From JAZSMJ01 sp045535815 (GTDB lineage Bacteria > Bacillota > Clostridia > Oscillospirales > CAG-272), in NCBI GenBank assembly GCA_045535815.1, contig JAZSMJ010000041.1, forward strand, positions 1 to 64,000: a DNA stretch of 64,000 nucleotides. Direction: 5' to 3'. The notes below the pieces were generated by a model. It was not told the DNA's origin. It did no database searches and worked only from the letters and a program-made list of their open reading frames with translations. Positions 15,036 through 23,571 of this stretch are shown piece after piece. Positions within the stretch are counted from its first letter, which is position 1. The number at the start of each line of letters is the position of its first letter. A program made the translations under genes and the position numbers.

Positions 15036-16814
15036 ATGACAAAAAACGTTTACGTAAACAAATGGCTCGATGAGATGGCTGCTCTTACACAGCCCGACAG
15101 TATCGTTTGGATAGACGGTAGCGACGAGCAGGCTGAAGCTCTGCGTGCTGAGGCTATTTCCACAGGCGAGATGATCAAGCTCAATCAGGATCTTCTTCCC
15201 AACTGCTATCTCCACAGAACAGCAGTTAACGACGTTGCTCGTGTTGAAGGAAGAACCTTTATCTGTACAAGTAAAAAAGAAGACGCAGGAAACATCAACA
15301 ACTGGATGGATCCCAAGGAATGCTATGAAAAGCTCTCCAAGCTTTACAAAGGCTCCATGAAGGGCAGAACCATGTACGTTATCCCCTATTCCATGGGTAT
15401 CGTAGGATCTGACTTTGCAAAGATCGGTATCGAGCTTACAGACTCCATCTACGTTGTACTCAATATGCTTATAATGACAAGAGTTGGCAAGGTAGTTATC
15501 GACGCTCTCGGTGACAGCCCCGACTTTATCAAGGGTCTTCACGCAAAGGCTGACATAGATGAAAACAACCGTTACATCTGCCACTTCCCTGAAGACAATA
15601 CGATCTGGTCGGTTAACTCCGGTTACGGCGGAAACGTTCTTCTCGGTAAGAAGTGCTTTGCTCTCCGTATTGCATCCTATCTCGGACGCAAAGAGGGCTG
15701 GATGGCTGAGCATATGCTCATCCTCGGTATTGAATTCCCCAACGGCGAGATCAAATATATCTCGGCTGCATTCCCGTCCGCTTGCGGTAAGACCAACCTC
15801 GCAATGCTTATTCCTCCGGAAATACTCCGTAAGCAGGGCTATAAGGTATGGTGCGTAGGTGACGATATTGCATGGCTGCGTGTCGGTAAGGACGGCAGAC
15901 TCTGGGCTATCAACCCCGAAAACGGATTCTTCGGTGTTGCTCCCGGTACAAACGACAAATCCAACCCCAACGCTCTCGCAACTACAAAGAGAGATACTAT
16001 ATTCACAAACGTTGTTCATAACCTCGATAACAACACTGTTTGGTGGGAAGGTCTTGACAAGAATCCCCCCACAAACGCTATCGACTGGAAGGGCAACAAG
16101 TGGGATTGCACCAAGTATGACAAGAACGATAAGTCCAGTTGCGGAGCTCATCCGAACAGTAGATTTACCGCACTTGCAAAGAACTGCCCCTGCATTTCTT
16201 CTGAATTTGATAGCCCGGCAGGCGTTCCGATCACAGCTATTATCTTCGGCGGACGCCGTGCAAAGACAGCTCCGCTGGTATACGAATCAAGAAACTGGCA
16301 GCACGGTACCTTCGTTGGCTCTATCATGGCTTCCGAAACAACTGCAGCTGCTTCGGGTGCAGTCGGCGTAGTACGCCGTGACCCGATGGCAATGCGTCCC
16401 TTCGTAGGCTACGATATGGGCGACTACTTCAGCCATTGGCTCAGCATGGGTAAGGTTATTCCCAACGCTCCCAAGATATTCAACGTAAACTGGTTCCGTA
16501 CCGACGACGAGGGCAACTTCATATGGCCCGGATTCGGCGACAATATGAGAGTTCTTATGTGGATCCTCGCTCGCTGCGAAGGTAAGGTTGACGCAGTTGA
16601 AACCGCTATCGGTTACGTTCCGAAGCCTGAGGATATCAACATTGAAGGTCTCGATATCACCATCGATACTCTCCGTGAGCTTCTCACAGTTGATAAGGAA
16701 TCCTGGCTCCAGGATGTTGAAAACATCAAGGAATTCTACGCAACCGTTGGTGAGCGTGTTCCCGCAGAGCTTTACGCAGAGCTTGAAGTTCTTGAAAACA
16801 ATTTAAAGAAATAA
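15036..16814 (+). CDS. pckA: Phosphoenolpyruvate carboxykinase (GTP)
   Basis: 592 residues, the size and sequence type of the GTP-dependent enzyme. It interconverts oxaloacetate + GTP and PEP + CO2 + GDP. In anaerobes it often runs towards oxaloacetate to conserve energy. Motifs: the P-loop kinase signature FPSACGKTNLAM (about residues 247-258), the metal-site segment CVGDDIAWLR, the hyper-reactive cysteine inside ACGKT, and RRDPMAMRPF near the end. The gene uses optimal-looking codons, and long false ORFs appear on its antisense strand, suggesting high expression. It is monocistronic with tandem promoters and a strong terminator. Confidence 0.96.
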   Translation: MTKNVYVNKWLDEMAALTQPDSIVWIDGSDEQAEALRAEAISTGEMIKLNQDLLPNCYLHRTAVNDVARVEGRTFICTSKKEDAGNINNWMDPKECYEKLSKLYKGSMKGRTMYVIPYSMGIVGSDFAKIGIELTDSIYVVLNMLIMTRVGKVVIDALGDSPDFIKGLHAKADIDENNRYICHFPEDNTIWSVNSGYGGNVLLGKKCFALRIASYLGRKEGWMAEHMLILGIEFPNGEIKYISAAFPSACGKTNLAMLIPPEILRKQGYKVWCVGDDIAWLRVGKDGRLWAINPENGFFGVAPGTNDKSNPNALATTKRDTIFTNVVHNLDNNTVWWEGLDKNPPTNAIDWKGNKWDCTKYDKNDKSSCGAHPNSRFTALAKNCPCISSEFDSPAGVPITAIIFGGRRAKTAPLVYESRNWQHGTFVGSIMASETTAAASGAVGVVRRDPMAMRPFVGYDMGDYFSHWLSMGKVIPNAPKIFNVNWFRTDDEGNFIWPGFGDNMRVLMWILARCEGKVDAVETAIGYVPKPEDINIEGLDITIDTLRELLTVDKESWLQDVENIKEFYATVGERVPAELYAELEVLENNLKK

Positions 16815-16819
16815 TTTAA

Positions 16820-16865
16820 AGACATAAAAATAAACCGTCCGATTGGACGGTTTATTTTTATGTCT
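16820..16865. terminator. Bidirectional terminator between pckA and ddl
   Basis: A 21-bp perfect stem from AGACATAAAAATAAACCGTCC to its complement, with a GATT loop. The A/T-rich base of the stem supplies a T-run in both directions, serving convergent pckA and ddl. Confidence 0.92.
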
Positions 16866-16866
16866 A

Positions 16867-17901
16867 TTATTTTTTGAACGGAAGATTTACGATAAGATCG
16901 CAAAGATCTGCATAGCTTATGCCGATCGCCTTTGCCTCCTGCGGAAGCAGGCTTGTCGGTGTCATTCCGGGGAGATTGTTTGCCTCAAGGCAGTACATAT
17001 CTCCTTTTTCATCCATTATAAAGTCCATTCTTGCATAATCGCCGAGGCGAAGTGCATTGTGAGCCTTAACTGCAGCCTCTGAAAGCTGTTTTTCCTGCTC
17101 ACAGCTTAAGGGAGCGGGGCATATCTCAACAGTCTTACCTGCCTGATATTTGTTCTTGTAGTCGTAAAATCCCTCTGTGGGAATGATCTCAACTGCAGGA
17201 AGAGCGTTGCCTTCAAGCACGGCAACCGTGAACTCTCTGCCCTTTATCATTTCTTCGGCAAGTATCTGTCCTTCATATTTCTTGGCGTATGAAAGTGCCG
17301 CTTCAAGCTCCGTGCGGTCCTTAACTATCGAAACGCCAACGCTTGATCCGCACGAGCAGGGCTTTATTATACAAGGATAGCCTATTTTATCCTCTATCTC
17401 TTTTATATCGCCCTTTTCGGTATCAAACATTATCCAATCGGGTGTCATAACGCCGCTGTAGCGGAACATACGCTTGGCCAGGTCCTTATCCATAGCAAGC
17501 ATGCTTCCGATGCAGCCACTTCCGGTATACTTTATGTTAAAGCAGTCGAACATAGCCTGAATATGTCCGTCCTCACCCATAGCGCCGTGAAGTGCTATAA
17601 AAACGACGTCCGAATATTTGCACACGTCGAGTACGTTAGGGCCTACAAGCTCCTCTCTTCCGCCGTTTGATCTTTTTATCTCGTCAAGGTCGGGCTCGCT
17701 CTCGCTTACCTTATAGGAATAGCTTCCGCTGTTTCTGAAAAGAGAAGGTATTTCAGAGGCTGAGCAGCTTATCCCCTCGTAAACGTCTATTAAGGCAACG
17801 CTGTGCCCTTTTTCCATAAGTGCATTTGCGATAAGGCTTCCCGAGGTGAGCGAAACGTCACGCTCGGGGCTGAGACCGCCTGCAAGAACCGTTATTTTCA
17901 T
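16867..17901 (-). CDS. ddl: D-alanine--D-alanine ligase
   Basis: Joins two D-alanines with ATP to make the dipeptide end of peptidoglycan precursors. 344 residues with an ATP-grasp fold. Visible are LAGGLSPERDVSLTSG at the N-terminus, FIALHGAMGEDGHIQ, YTGSGCIGSMLAMDK, IIKPCSCGSSVGVSIV, and the C-terminal YCLEANNLPGMTPTSLLPQEA. An active-site Tyr/Phe choice that marks D-Ala-D-Lac ligases cannot be judged safely, and no van genes are nearby, so normal Ddl is favoured. It is the last gene of a minus-strand run with an 89-base gap after cimA that could hold its own promoter. Confidence 0.95.
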   Translation of the reverse strand: MKITVLAGGLSPERDVSLTSGSLIANALMEKGHSVALIDVYEGISCSASEIPSLFRNSGSYSYKVSESEPDLDEIKRSNGGREELVGPNVLDVCKYSDVVFIALHGAMGEDGHIQAMFDCFNIKYTGSGCIGSMLAMDKDLAKRMFRYSGVMTPDWIMFDTEKGDIKEIEDKIGYPCIIKPCSCGSSVGVSIVKDRTELEAALSYAKKYEGQILAEEMIKGREFTVAVLEGNALPAVEIIPTEGFYDYKNKYQAGKTVEICPAPLSCEQEKQLSEAAVKAHNALRLGDYARMDFIMDEKGDMYCLEANNLPGMTPTSLLPQEAKAIGISYADLCDLIVNLPFKK

Positions 17902-17990
17902 ATATGTTCTCCCTTTTAATGTGTGTGCATATTTACCCGATACAATAATATTATATCTGCAACCGATTTATTCCGCAGATCAGAGGGCAC

Positions 17991-19565
17991 TCAGACAGTC
18001 TGACCCTCTCTCGTTTCGTAAAGCTTGTATTCAACCGCATCGGCAAGTGCCTGCCAGCTGGCGTCGATAATATCGACCGAAACGCCGGTCGTATGCCATA
18101 TCTTGACGTCGTCAGCCGTTTCGATGAATACGCAAACCTTGGATGCGGTGGTATCGCTTGAATTGATAACACGCACCTTATAGTCGGTAAGCCTTGCGTT
18201 TTCAACCTCGGGATAGAATCTGCCGAGCGCCCGTCTGAGCGCAATATCCATAGCGTTTACAGGACCCTCTCCCTCTGCGGCAGTGATCTCCTGCTTTCCG
18301 TCTACCGATATGTTTATAAGTGCGGTACAATAGCTTTCGTATTTTGATTCGTTTACCGTGACCTGATACTTTATAAGCTCAAAGAAGCGCTTTCTCGTGC
18401 CTATCGCATCCCTCATCAAAAGCATAAGAGAGGCGTCTGCGTTTTCGTAGGTATAGCCCTTGCTCTCGTATTCCTTTATCTTTTCAAGGGCGGCCCTTAC
18501 CTTTGGGTCATCCTTTGATACTCCTGGAAGAAGGGTCTCCATCTTATCCTGCACAGCCGCTCTTCCTGCAATATCGCTTATCAAAAGATTTCTGCTGTTG
18601 CCGATAATCGAAGGGTCTGTATGCTCAAATGCGAGGGGCGCCTTTTTGACTGCATCTATATGCATTCCTGCCTTATGCGTGAAGGCGTATCCGCCGACGA
18701 AGGGCTCGCTTTCGTCAAACTTTCTGTTGCAGACCTCGTTTATATATCTAACTTCCTTGGTCAGCTGTGACAGCTTTTCCTCGGGTATGCATTTATAGCC
18801 GAGCTTGATCTGAAGAAGGGGTATGAGGGTATTGAGATTTGCGTTACCGCATCGCTCGCCCATGCCCGATATAGTGCCCTGTATCTGCGCTGTGCCCTCA
18901 AGAACTGCCGATACCGACGATGCAACCGCCATACCGATATCGTTATGGCAGTGTATACCAAGCTTTGCCTGTGGCAAAGCCGTTCTTATTTTTCCGCAGG
19001 TCATTCCTATAATATCGGGAAGCATTCCGCCCCTGGTATCGCAAAGAACGAGGGTATCTGCACCTGCGCTGTGCGCCGTTTGGAGCACTGAGAGGGCATA
19101 TTCGGGATTTTCACTGTATCCGTCAAAGAAATGCTCTGCATCAAAGATCACCTCTTTGCCTGCATCCTTCAGATATTTAACGGTATCGTATATCATCGAA
19201 AGATTTTCTGCAGGGTCTGTTGCAAGCACGTTATACACCTGATAAAGCCAGCTTTTTCCGAAAATTGCAACCGTCTTTATCGGGGATGTGGCAACTGCGG
19301 CAAACTCGGGCTCGCTTTCTATTCTGGAGTTTGCACGTCTGGTGCTTCCGAATGCACAAAGCCTTGCATGCTTTACGTGTATTTTATCGCAGTTGTTAAT
19401 AAGGTCGATATCTATTCCGTTTGATGCAAAGTTTCCGATCTCTATGTAATCAACGCAAAGACGGTCAAGAGCCGATATTATCTTCTTTTTATCCTCTGCA
19501 GTAAACGAAATGCCTGCACCCTGCGCTCCGTCACGCAGAGTGGTATCGTATATTTCGATCTTCAT
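17991..19565 (-). CDS. cimA: (R)-citramalate synthase
   Basis: Condenses pyruvate and acetyl-CoA to (R)-citramalate, a threonine-independent route to 2-oxobutyrate and isoleucine. 524 residues. DRE-TIM metallolyase motifs: YDTTLRDGAQGAG (residues 5-17), the metal-binding HCHNDIGMA, GTISGMGERCGNANL and KAGMHIDAV. A C-terminal LeuA-type regulatory dimerisation domain (about 390-515) follows. The GAQG..ISF pattern and the length separate it from 2-isopropylmalate synthase. It starts 34 bases after leuA, so the two synthases are co-transcribed. Confidence 0.93.
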   Translation of the reverse strand: MKIEIYDTTLRDGAQGAGISFTAEDKKKIISALDRLCVDYIEIGNFASNGIDIDLINNCDKIHVKHARLCAFGSTRRANSRIESEPEFAAVATSPIKTVAIFGKSWLYQVYNVLATDPAENLSMIYDTVKYLKDAGKEVIFDAEHFFDGYSENPEYALSVLQTAHSAGADTLVLCDTRGGMLPDIIGMTCGKIRTALPQAKLGIHCHNDIGMAVASSVSAVLEGTAQIQGTISGMGERCGNANLNTLIPLLQIKLGYKCIPEEKLSQLTKEVRYINEVCNRKFDESEPFVGGYAFTHKAGMHIDAVKKAPLAFEHTDPSIIGNSRNLLISDIAGRAAVQDKMETLLPGVSKDDPKVRAALEKIKEYESKGYTYENADASLMLLMRDAIGTRKRFFELIKYQVTVNESKYESYCTALINISVDGKQEITAAEGEGPVNAMDIALRRALGRFYPEVENARLTDYKVRVINSSDTTASKVCVFIETADDVKIWHTTGVSVDIIDASWQALADAVEYKLYETREGQTV

Positions 19566-19599
19566 ACTAATATCACCGCCTGATAATCAAATGTCAGAT

Positions 19600-21099
19600 T
19601 TACTGTGCCGCCCACTTATTGAGCGCATTTATATACGCTTTGATACTTGCCTCTATAATATCGTTTGAAACGCTTCGTCCGCTGTATGAAGCGCCCTGTA
19701 TGGTTATCTTTACCTTTGCTTCACCAAGAGCATCCGTACCCTCGGTAACCGCCTTAATGCCGTATTCCTCAAGCTTTATATCGTCCGCTCCGCTCAGTCT
19801 TCTTATAGCGTTAAATGCGGCGTCTATCGGACCGTCTCCGATAGCAGCCTCGGAGATAGACTCTCCCGCGCAGGAAAGGGTTATCATTGCCATGGCGCTC
19901 ATTCTGTTTCCGCTCTGTATCTGGAAGGTGTCAAGCTCGTAAATGCTTGAGAGCGAGTCGAGATACTCGTTTACTATAGCTCTGATATCTCTGTCGCTTA
20001 CCGCCTTTTTATCTGCAAAATTCTTGAATATGCGGAAGCATTCGTTTATTCCGTTTTCATCAAGGCCGTATCCGAGCTCGGCAAGACGCTTTGCAAAAGC
20101 GTGCTTTCCGCTGAGCTTTCCGAGCACTATATTTCCGTCGTCAAGACCGATGGTATCGGGGGACATTATTTCATAAGTGCGTCTGTCCTTGAGCACTCCG
20201 TGCTGATGTATTCCTGATTCGTGGATGAATGCGTTTGCGCCGACTATTGCCTTGTTCGGAGGCACCGTTATGCCGAAAAGGGAGCTTACCAGACGGCTTG
20301 TCCTTGTAATCTCCTTGGTATTGATATTCATCTGCGTGCCGTAGTATTCACGCCTTGTGTAGAGATTCATAATTATCTCTTCAAGTGCGGCGTTGCCTGC
20401 ACGCTCACCCAGACCGTTTATAGAGCCCTCTATCTGAAGAGCACCGCATTTGATGGCTTCAAGGCTGTTAGCGGTCGCATTTCCGAGGTCATCGTGACAG
20501 TGAACGCTGATCACAGCCTTATCGATTCCCTTTGCGTTGGCTTTGATATAGGATATAAGCTCACCGAATTCACCGGGAAGAGAATAGCCTACCGTGTCGG
20601 GAATATTTATGGTGGTTGCCCCCGACTCGATGGCAGCTTCTATCACACGGCAGAGATAATCTCTGTCACTTCTGCTGGCATCCTCTGCCGAAAACTCAAT
20701 ATCGTCAAAGAAATTGCGTGCATATGATACCGCATCTCTTACTCTTTCGATGGCTTCCTCTCTGCTTATTCCGAGCTTGTGCTCAAGATGGAGGTCGCTT
20801 GTTGCGATAAAGATATGTATTCTCTTTTTTGCGGCATCCTTAAGTGCTGTCACTGCCGCATCTATATCAGAGCGAAGGGTTCTTGCAAGAGCGGCAACCG
20901 TGCTGTTCTTTATTGCCGCGCAAACCGCCTCAACTGCCTTAAGATCTCCGTTTGAGGCCGCAGGGAAGCCTGCCTCGATAACGTCGATACCGAGTCTTTC
21001 AAGCTGTCTTGCTATTTCAACCTTATTGGCACGGCTTATGTGCGCGCCCGGAGTCTGCTCTCCGTCTCTGAGTGTGGTGTCAAAAAATATTATCTTCAT
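19600..21099 (-). CDS. leuA: 2-isopropylmalate synthase
   Basis: Condenses 2-oxoisovalerate and acetyl-CoA, the committed step of leucine synthesis. 499 residues, the bacterial short form. Motifs: FFDTTLRDGEQTPGA (residues 5-19), SVHCHDDLGNATAN, EGSINGLGERAGNAALEE and the flexible-arm IHESGIHQHGVL, followed by the C-terminal allosteric domain that binds leucine. It lies between prmC and cimA on the minus strand. leuB, leuC and leuD are not in the window. Confidence 0.95.
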   Translation of the reverse strand: MKIIFFDTTLRDGEQTPGAHISRANKVEIARQLERLGIDVIEAGFPAASNGDLKAVEAVCAAIKNSTVAALARTLRSDIDAAVTALKDAAKKRIHIFIATSDLHLEHKLGISREEAIERVRDAVSYARNFFDDIEFSAEDASRSDRDYLCRVIEAAIESGATTINIPDTVGYSLPGEFGELISYIKANAKGIDKAVISVHCHDDLGNATANSLEAIKCGALQIEGSINGLGERAGNAALEEIIMNLYTRREYYGTQMNINTKEITRTSRLVSSLFGITVPPNKAIVGANAFIHESGIHQHGVLKDRRTYEIMSPDTIGLDDGNIVLGKLSGKHAFAKRLAELGYGLDENGINECFRIFKNFADKKAVSDRDIRAIVNEYLDSLSSIYELDTFQIQSGNRMSAMAMITLSCAGESISEAAIGDGPIDAAFNAIRRLSGADDIKLEEYGIKAVTEGTDALGEAKVKITIQGASYSGRSVSNDIIEASIKAYINALNKWAAQ

Positions 21100-21135
21100 A
21101 ATATCCGTCCGGTCGTAAATTTATTGTTATTGTCT

Positions 21136-21867
21136 TTACCTTGATACTTTTACTGTGATAACTCTGTCGTTCCCCGAATAATCCTTTAGAACCGCAAAGT
21201 CGTAAAATCCGTCCCTTTGGCAGAGCTCCTTGAGGTCTGAGGCCTGATCGTAGCCTATCTCGAATATAAAGGCGCCGCCGTCCTTAAGATTTTTGGTGTA
21301 GTGCTCTGTAATTGCTCTGTAGAACAAAAGGCCGTCGCTGCCGCCGTCAAGCGCAGGCCTCGGCTCCTGACGGACCTCATATTCAAGCGTATCTATAACG
21401 TCGCTTCTTATATAAGGCGGATTTGAGACGATTATATCAAACAGCTCGTCTTTAAGGCAGTCTCCTGCAAGAACGTCATCTTTTGAAATCTCTATTCTGT
21501 CATAAACGCCGTTCATTTTTGCGTTTCCCTTTGCAACCTCTATAGCACCTTTTGATATATCAACTGCAGCTGCGCTGCAATCGGTGCGCTCGCAAAGAGC
21601 GGATATTGCAATACATCCGCTGCCCGTGCAAAGATCGGCAAAGCGTCCGTTTTTTGGAAGCATTTTGCAAAGCTGCTCGACGAGATGCTCTGTATCGGGT
21701 CTCGGAATAAGACAGTCGGGGGTGATCTTGTAGGTCTGACGGTAGAAATACCATTCGCCCAATATATACGCAAGCGGCTCTCGGTCATTCAGCCTTTTCA
21801 CCGCCGCCTCTCGCTCAGCCTCATCTGTAAATCTTTCGCATATGAGGCGGTATTCTCTGTCAGTCAT
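21136..21867 (-). CDS. prmC: Peptide chain release factor N5-glutamine methyltransferase
   Basis: Methylates the GGQ glutamine of release factors RF1/RF2. 243 residues, somewhat shorter than the typical 280, mainly at the N-terminal helical domain. REPLAYILGEWYFY, CLIPRPDTEHLVE, DLCTGSGCIAIS (SAM site), SNPPYIRSD (catalytic NPPY) and EPRPALDGGSDGL are all intact. The start was placed at 21867, where the ATG overlaps the end of the DUF1385 gene by 8 bases; the longer frame to 21924 would lie inside that gene. YqhQ-PrmC is a conserved Firmicutes pair, usually followed by prfA, which is replaced here by leuA. Confidence 0.93.
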   Translation of the reverse strand: MTDREYRLICERFTDEAEREAAVKRLNDREPLAYILGEWYFYRQTYKITPDCLIPRPDTEHLVEQLCKMLPKNGRFADLCTGSGCIAISALCERTDCSAAAVDISKGAIEVAKGNAKMNGVYDRIEISKDDVLAGDCLKDELFDIIVSNPPYIRSDVIDTLEYEVRQEPRPALDGGSDGLLFYRAITEHYTKNLKDGGAFIFEIGYDQASDLKELCQRDGFYDFAVLKDYSGNDRVITVKVSR

Positions 21868-22870
21868 TTTTCTCTTCTTCTGTGCTCTCGGTATTCTCCT
21901 TATCGGGAGTGAGAGGAAGGGCATCCTCGGGAAATTCCTCGGGGAGTGCGTTCTTAAGAGCCGTTATAGCAATTTCGATCTGCTGATCGTCAGGCTCACG
22001 GGTGGTTATTCTCTGCATAAGAAGTCCGGGTGCGGAAAGAAGTCTTGTTATTGCGTTTGGATGCTTGCCCGCAATCATGATGAATTCATATCCAAGCCCG
22101 ATAACTACCGGAAGCAGGCAAACCTTTGTAAGAACTCTCAAAAGCATATTGTCCCAGGTAACGAAGGGAAGCGAGAATATAAGTATGCTGATGATAAGTA
22201 TAACGAACATAAAGCTGGTGCCGCATCTGGGGTGGAAGCGCTTATACTTCTTAACGTTTTCAACCGTAAGCTCCTCGCCCGATTCATAGCAGAAGATGCT
22301 CTTATGCTCTGCGCCGTGGTATTCAAAGGTGCGTCGGATATCCTTCATCAGAGAAACGAGCGCAAGGTAGGATACGAATATAACTATCTTGATAACGCCC
22401 TCGATAAGATTTTTAAACCATCCGAGCTGTCCGCCTGCAAGCGAGTCTATCCACTTTGTGACGGTTACGGGCAAAAAGAAGAAAAGTCCAAAGCCAAGGG
22501 CAAAGCCGAGCACCGATGCGATGACCATTATAAAGTCAACGATGCTTTTGCCAAAGCGCTTTTTCAGCCATTTTTCAAACTTGGTCTCCTCTTCCTCGAG
22601 GCCGATAGCATCAGCCGAAACGGCAAGGCATTTAAAGCTGAGTATCATGGTCTCAACCATATTGACAACGCCCCTGATTATCGGAATGTCAAGTATTTTA
22701 TGCTTCTTTCTGACTGATGTAAAAATTTTGTTTGTTATTGAAATGGAACCGTCCTCACGTCTTACTGCGATAGAGTAACGGTCACGGCTCTTCATCATTA
22801 TACCTTCGATAAGTGCCTCGCCGCCAACGCTTCCGAGACGTGGGCAGGCTGTTTTATTCTTTTCAGACAT
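21860..22870 (-). CDS. DUF1385 (YqhQ-type) integral membrane protein
   Basis: 336 residues. N-terminal motif RLGSVGGEALIEGIMMKSRD is the DUF1385 signature, followed by about four membrane segments (for example SVLGFALGFGLFFFLPV and FMFVILIISILIFSLPFV). A central YHGAEHKSIFCYE resembles a conserved polar site, and the C-terminal tail is acidic. The function is unknown; it neighbours prmC and prfA in many Firmicutes, and here it overlaps prmC by 8 bases. First gene of the minus-strand run to ddl. Confidence 0.9.
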   Translation of the reverse strand: MSEKNKTACPRLGSVGGEALIEGIMMKSRDRYSIAVRREDGSISITNKIFTSVRKKHKILDIPIIRGVVNMVETMILSFKCLAVSADAIGLEEEETKFEKWLKKRFGKSIVDFIMVIASVLGFALGFGLFFFLPVTVTKWIDSLAGGQLGWFKNLIEGVIKIVIFVSYLALVSLMKDIRRTFEYHGAEHKSIFCYESGEELTVENVKKYKRFHPRCGTSFMFVILIISILIFSLPFVTWDNMLLRVLTKVCLLPVVIGLGYEFIMIAGKHPNAITRLLSAPGLLMQRITTREPDDQQIEIAITALKNALPEEFPEDALPLTPDKENTESTEEEKND

Positions 22871-22904
22871 TTTTATATCTCCTTATTTTTCACTATCAAA
22901 ATAA

Positions 22905-22933
22905 ATTATATCAAACCGAATAATAAACTTAAA
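22905..22933 (-). promoter_or_regulatory. Promoter of the DUF1385-prmC-leuA-cimA run
   Basis: On the minus strand TTTAAG (22928-22933), a 17-base spacer, then a perfect TATAAT (22905-22910). The -35 is only partly conserved. Confidence 0.6.
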
Positions 22934-22954
22934 CGGTAATTTGTAAACACGGTG

Positions 22955-22983
22955 TTGCCAAAAATGCAAAACGGATATATAAT
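22955..22983 (+). promoter_or_regulatory. Promoter of mnmM
   Basis: TTGCCA (22955-22960), 17-base spacer, TATAAT (22978-22983), 34 bases before the start codon. Divergent from the DUF1385 promoter. Confidence 0.8.
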
Positions 22984-23016
22984 ATAAGTGTTATTTGCAA
23001 ATAAAGGAGTAAAAAG

Positions 23017-23568
23017 ATGATAGATCTTCTCACACTTGAAAAACAGTTTATTGCCGCACATATAAAGGTGGGCGGTACTGTTGTTGATTTTACTATGGGT
23101 AACGGACACGATACCCTCTATCTTTCAAACGCCGTTGGCGAAAATGGAAAGGTTTATGCCTTTGATATTCAAAAGGATGCGCTTGCATCAACCGAAAAGC
23201 TTCTTTCCTCGTCCGGCTGCCCCAAAAATTATACCCTTATACTCGATTCGCACGCAAACGTCAAAAACTATGTAAATCAGCCTATCTGCGCAGGAATGTT
23301 CAACCTTGGTTATCTTCCGGGCGGAGATAAGTCTATAACAACGCTCAGAGAAAGCACGCTTGCCGCAGTAAACGCCGCAATAACTATTCTTGATGATGAC
23401 GGCATAATTCTTATTGCCGTATATCCCGGTCACGAGGAGGGCGACCTTGAGGGCAAAATGCTGAGCGAGCATCTTTCAACGCTTGACCGCCGTACATTCT
23501 GCGTTTCACGCTTTAAGATAATCAACTCGCCGACCTCGCCCTTCTTTTTCGCTATAGAGAAGAAATAA
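23017..23568 (+). CDS. mnmM: tRNA mnm5s2U34 methyltransferase (YtqB family)
   Basis: 183 residues, a Rossmann SAM-dependent methyltransferase. VVDFTMGNGHDTLYLSNAVG is the SAM-binding loop, VYAFDIQKDAL the ribose-binding acidic end, and FNLGYLPGGDKS the family hallmark. The family, formerly called putative rRNA methylase YtqB, is now known as MnmM, which adds the final methyl group of 5-methylaminomethyl-2-thiouridine in tRNA anticodons in bacteria lacking MnmC. AAAGGAG precedes the ATG. It is convergent with the DHHW gene with only 3 bases between stops. Confidence 0.9.
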   Translation: MIDLLTLEKQFIAAHIKVGGTVVDFTMGNGHDTLYLSNAVGENGKVYAFDIQKDALASTEKLLSSSGCPKNYTLILDSHANVKNYVNQPICAGMFNLGYLPGGDKSITTLRESTLAAVNAAITILDDDGIILIAVYPGHEEGDLEGKMLSEHLSTLDRRTFCVSRFKIINSPTSPFFFAIEKK

Positions 23569-23571
23569 GCT

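Noticed and set aside
14919..16151. Minus-strand open frame of 410 codons
   Set aside because: Antisense to the rsmA-pckA gap and pckA. A by-product of the biased codon use of pckA, with no ribosome site or motif.
21136..21867. Frameshifted or truncated prmC
   Set aside because: The frame covers all catalytic motifs and starts with a normal overlap to the upstream gene. The shorter N-terminal domain appears natural.
21842..22717. Plus-strand open frame of 291 codons
   Set aside because: Antisense to the DUF1385 gene; composition is highly basic and shows no family.
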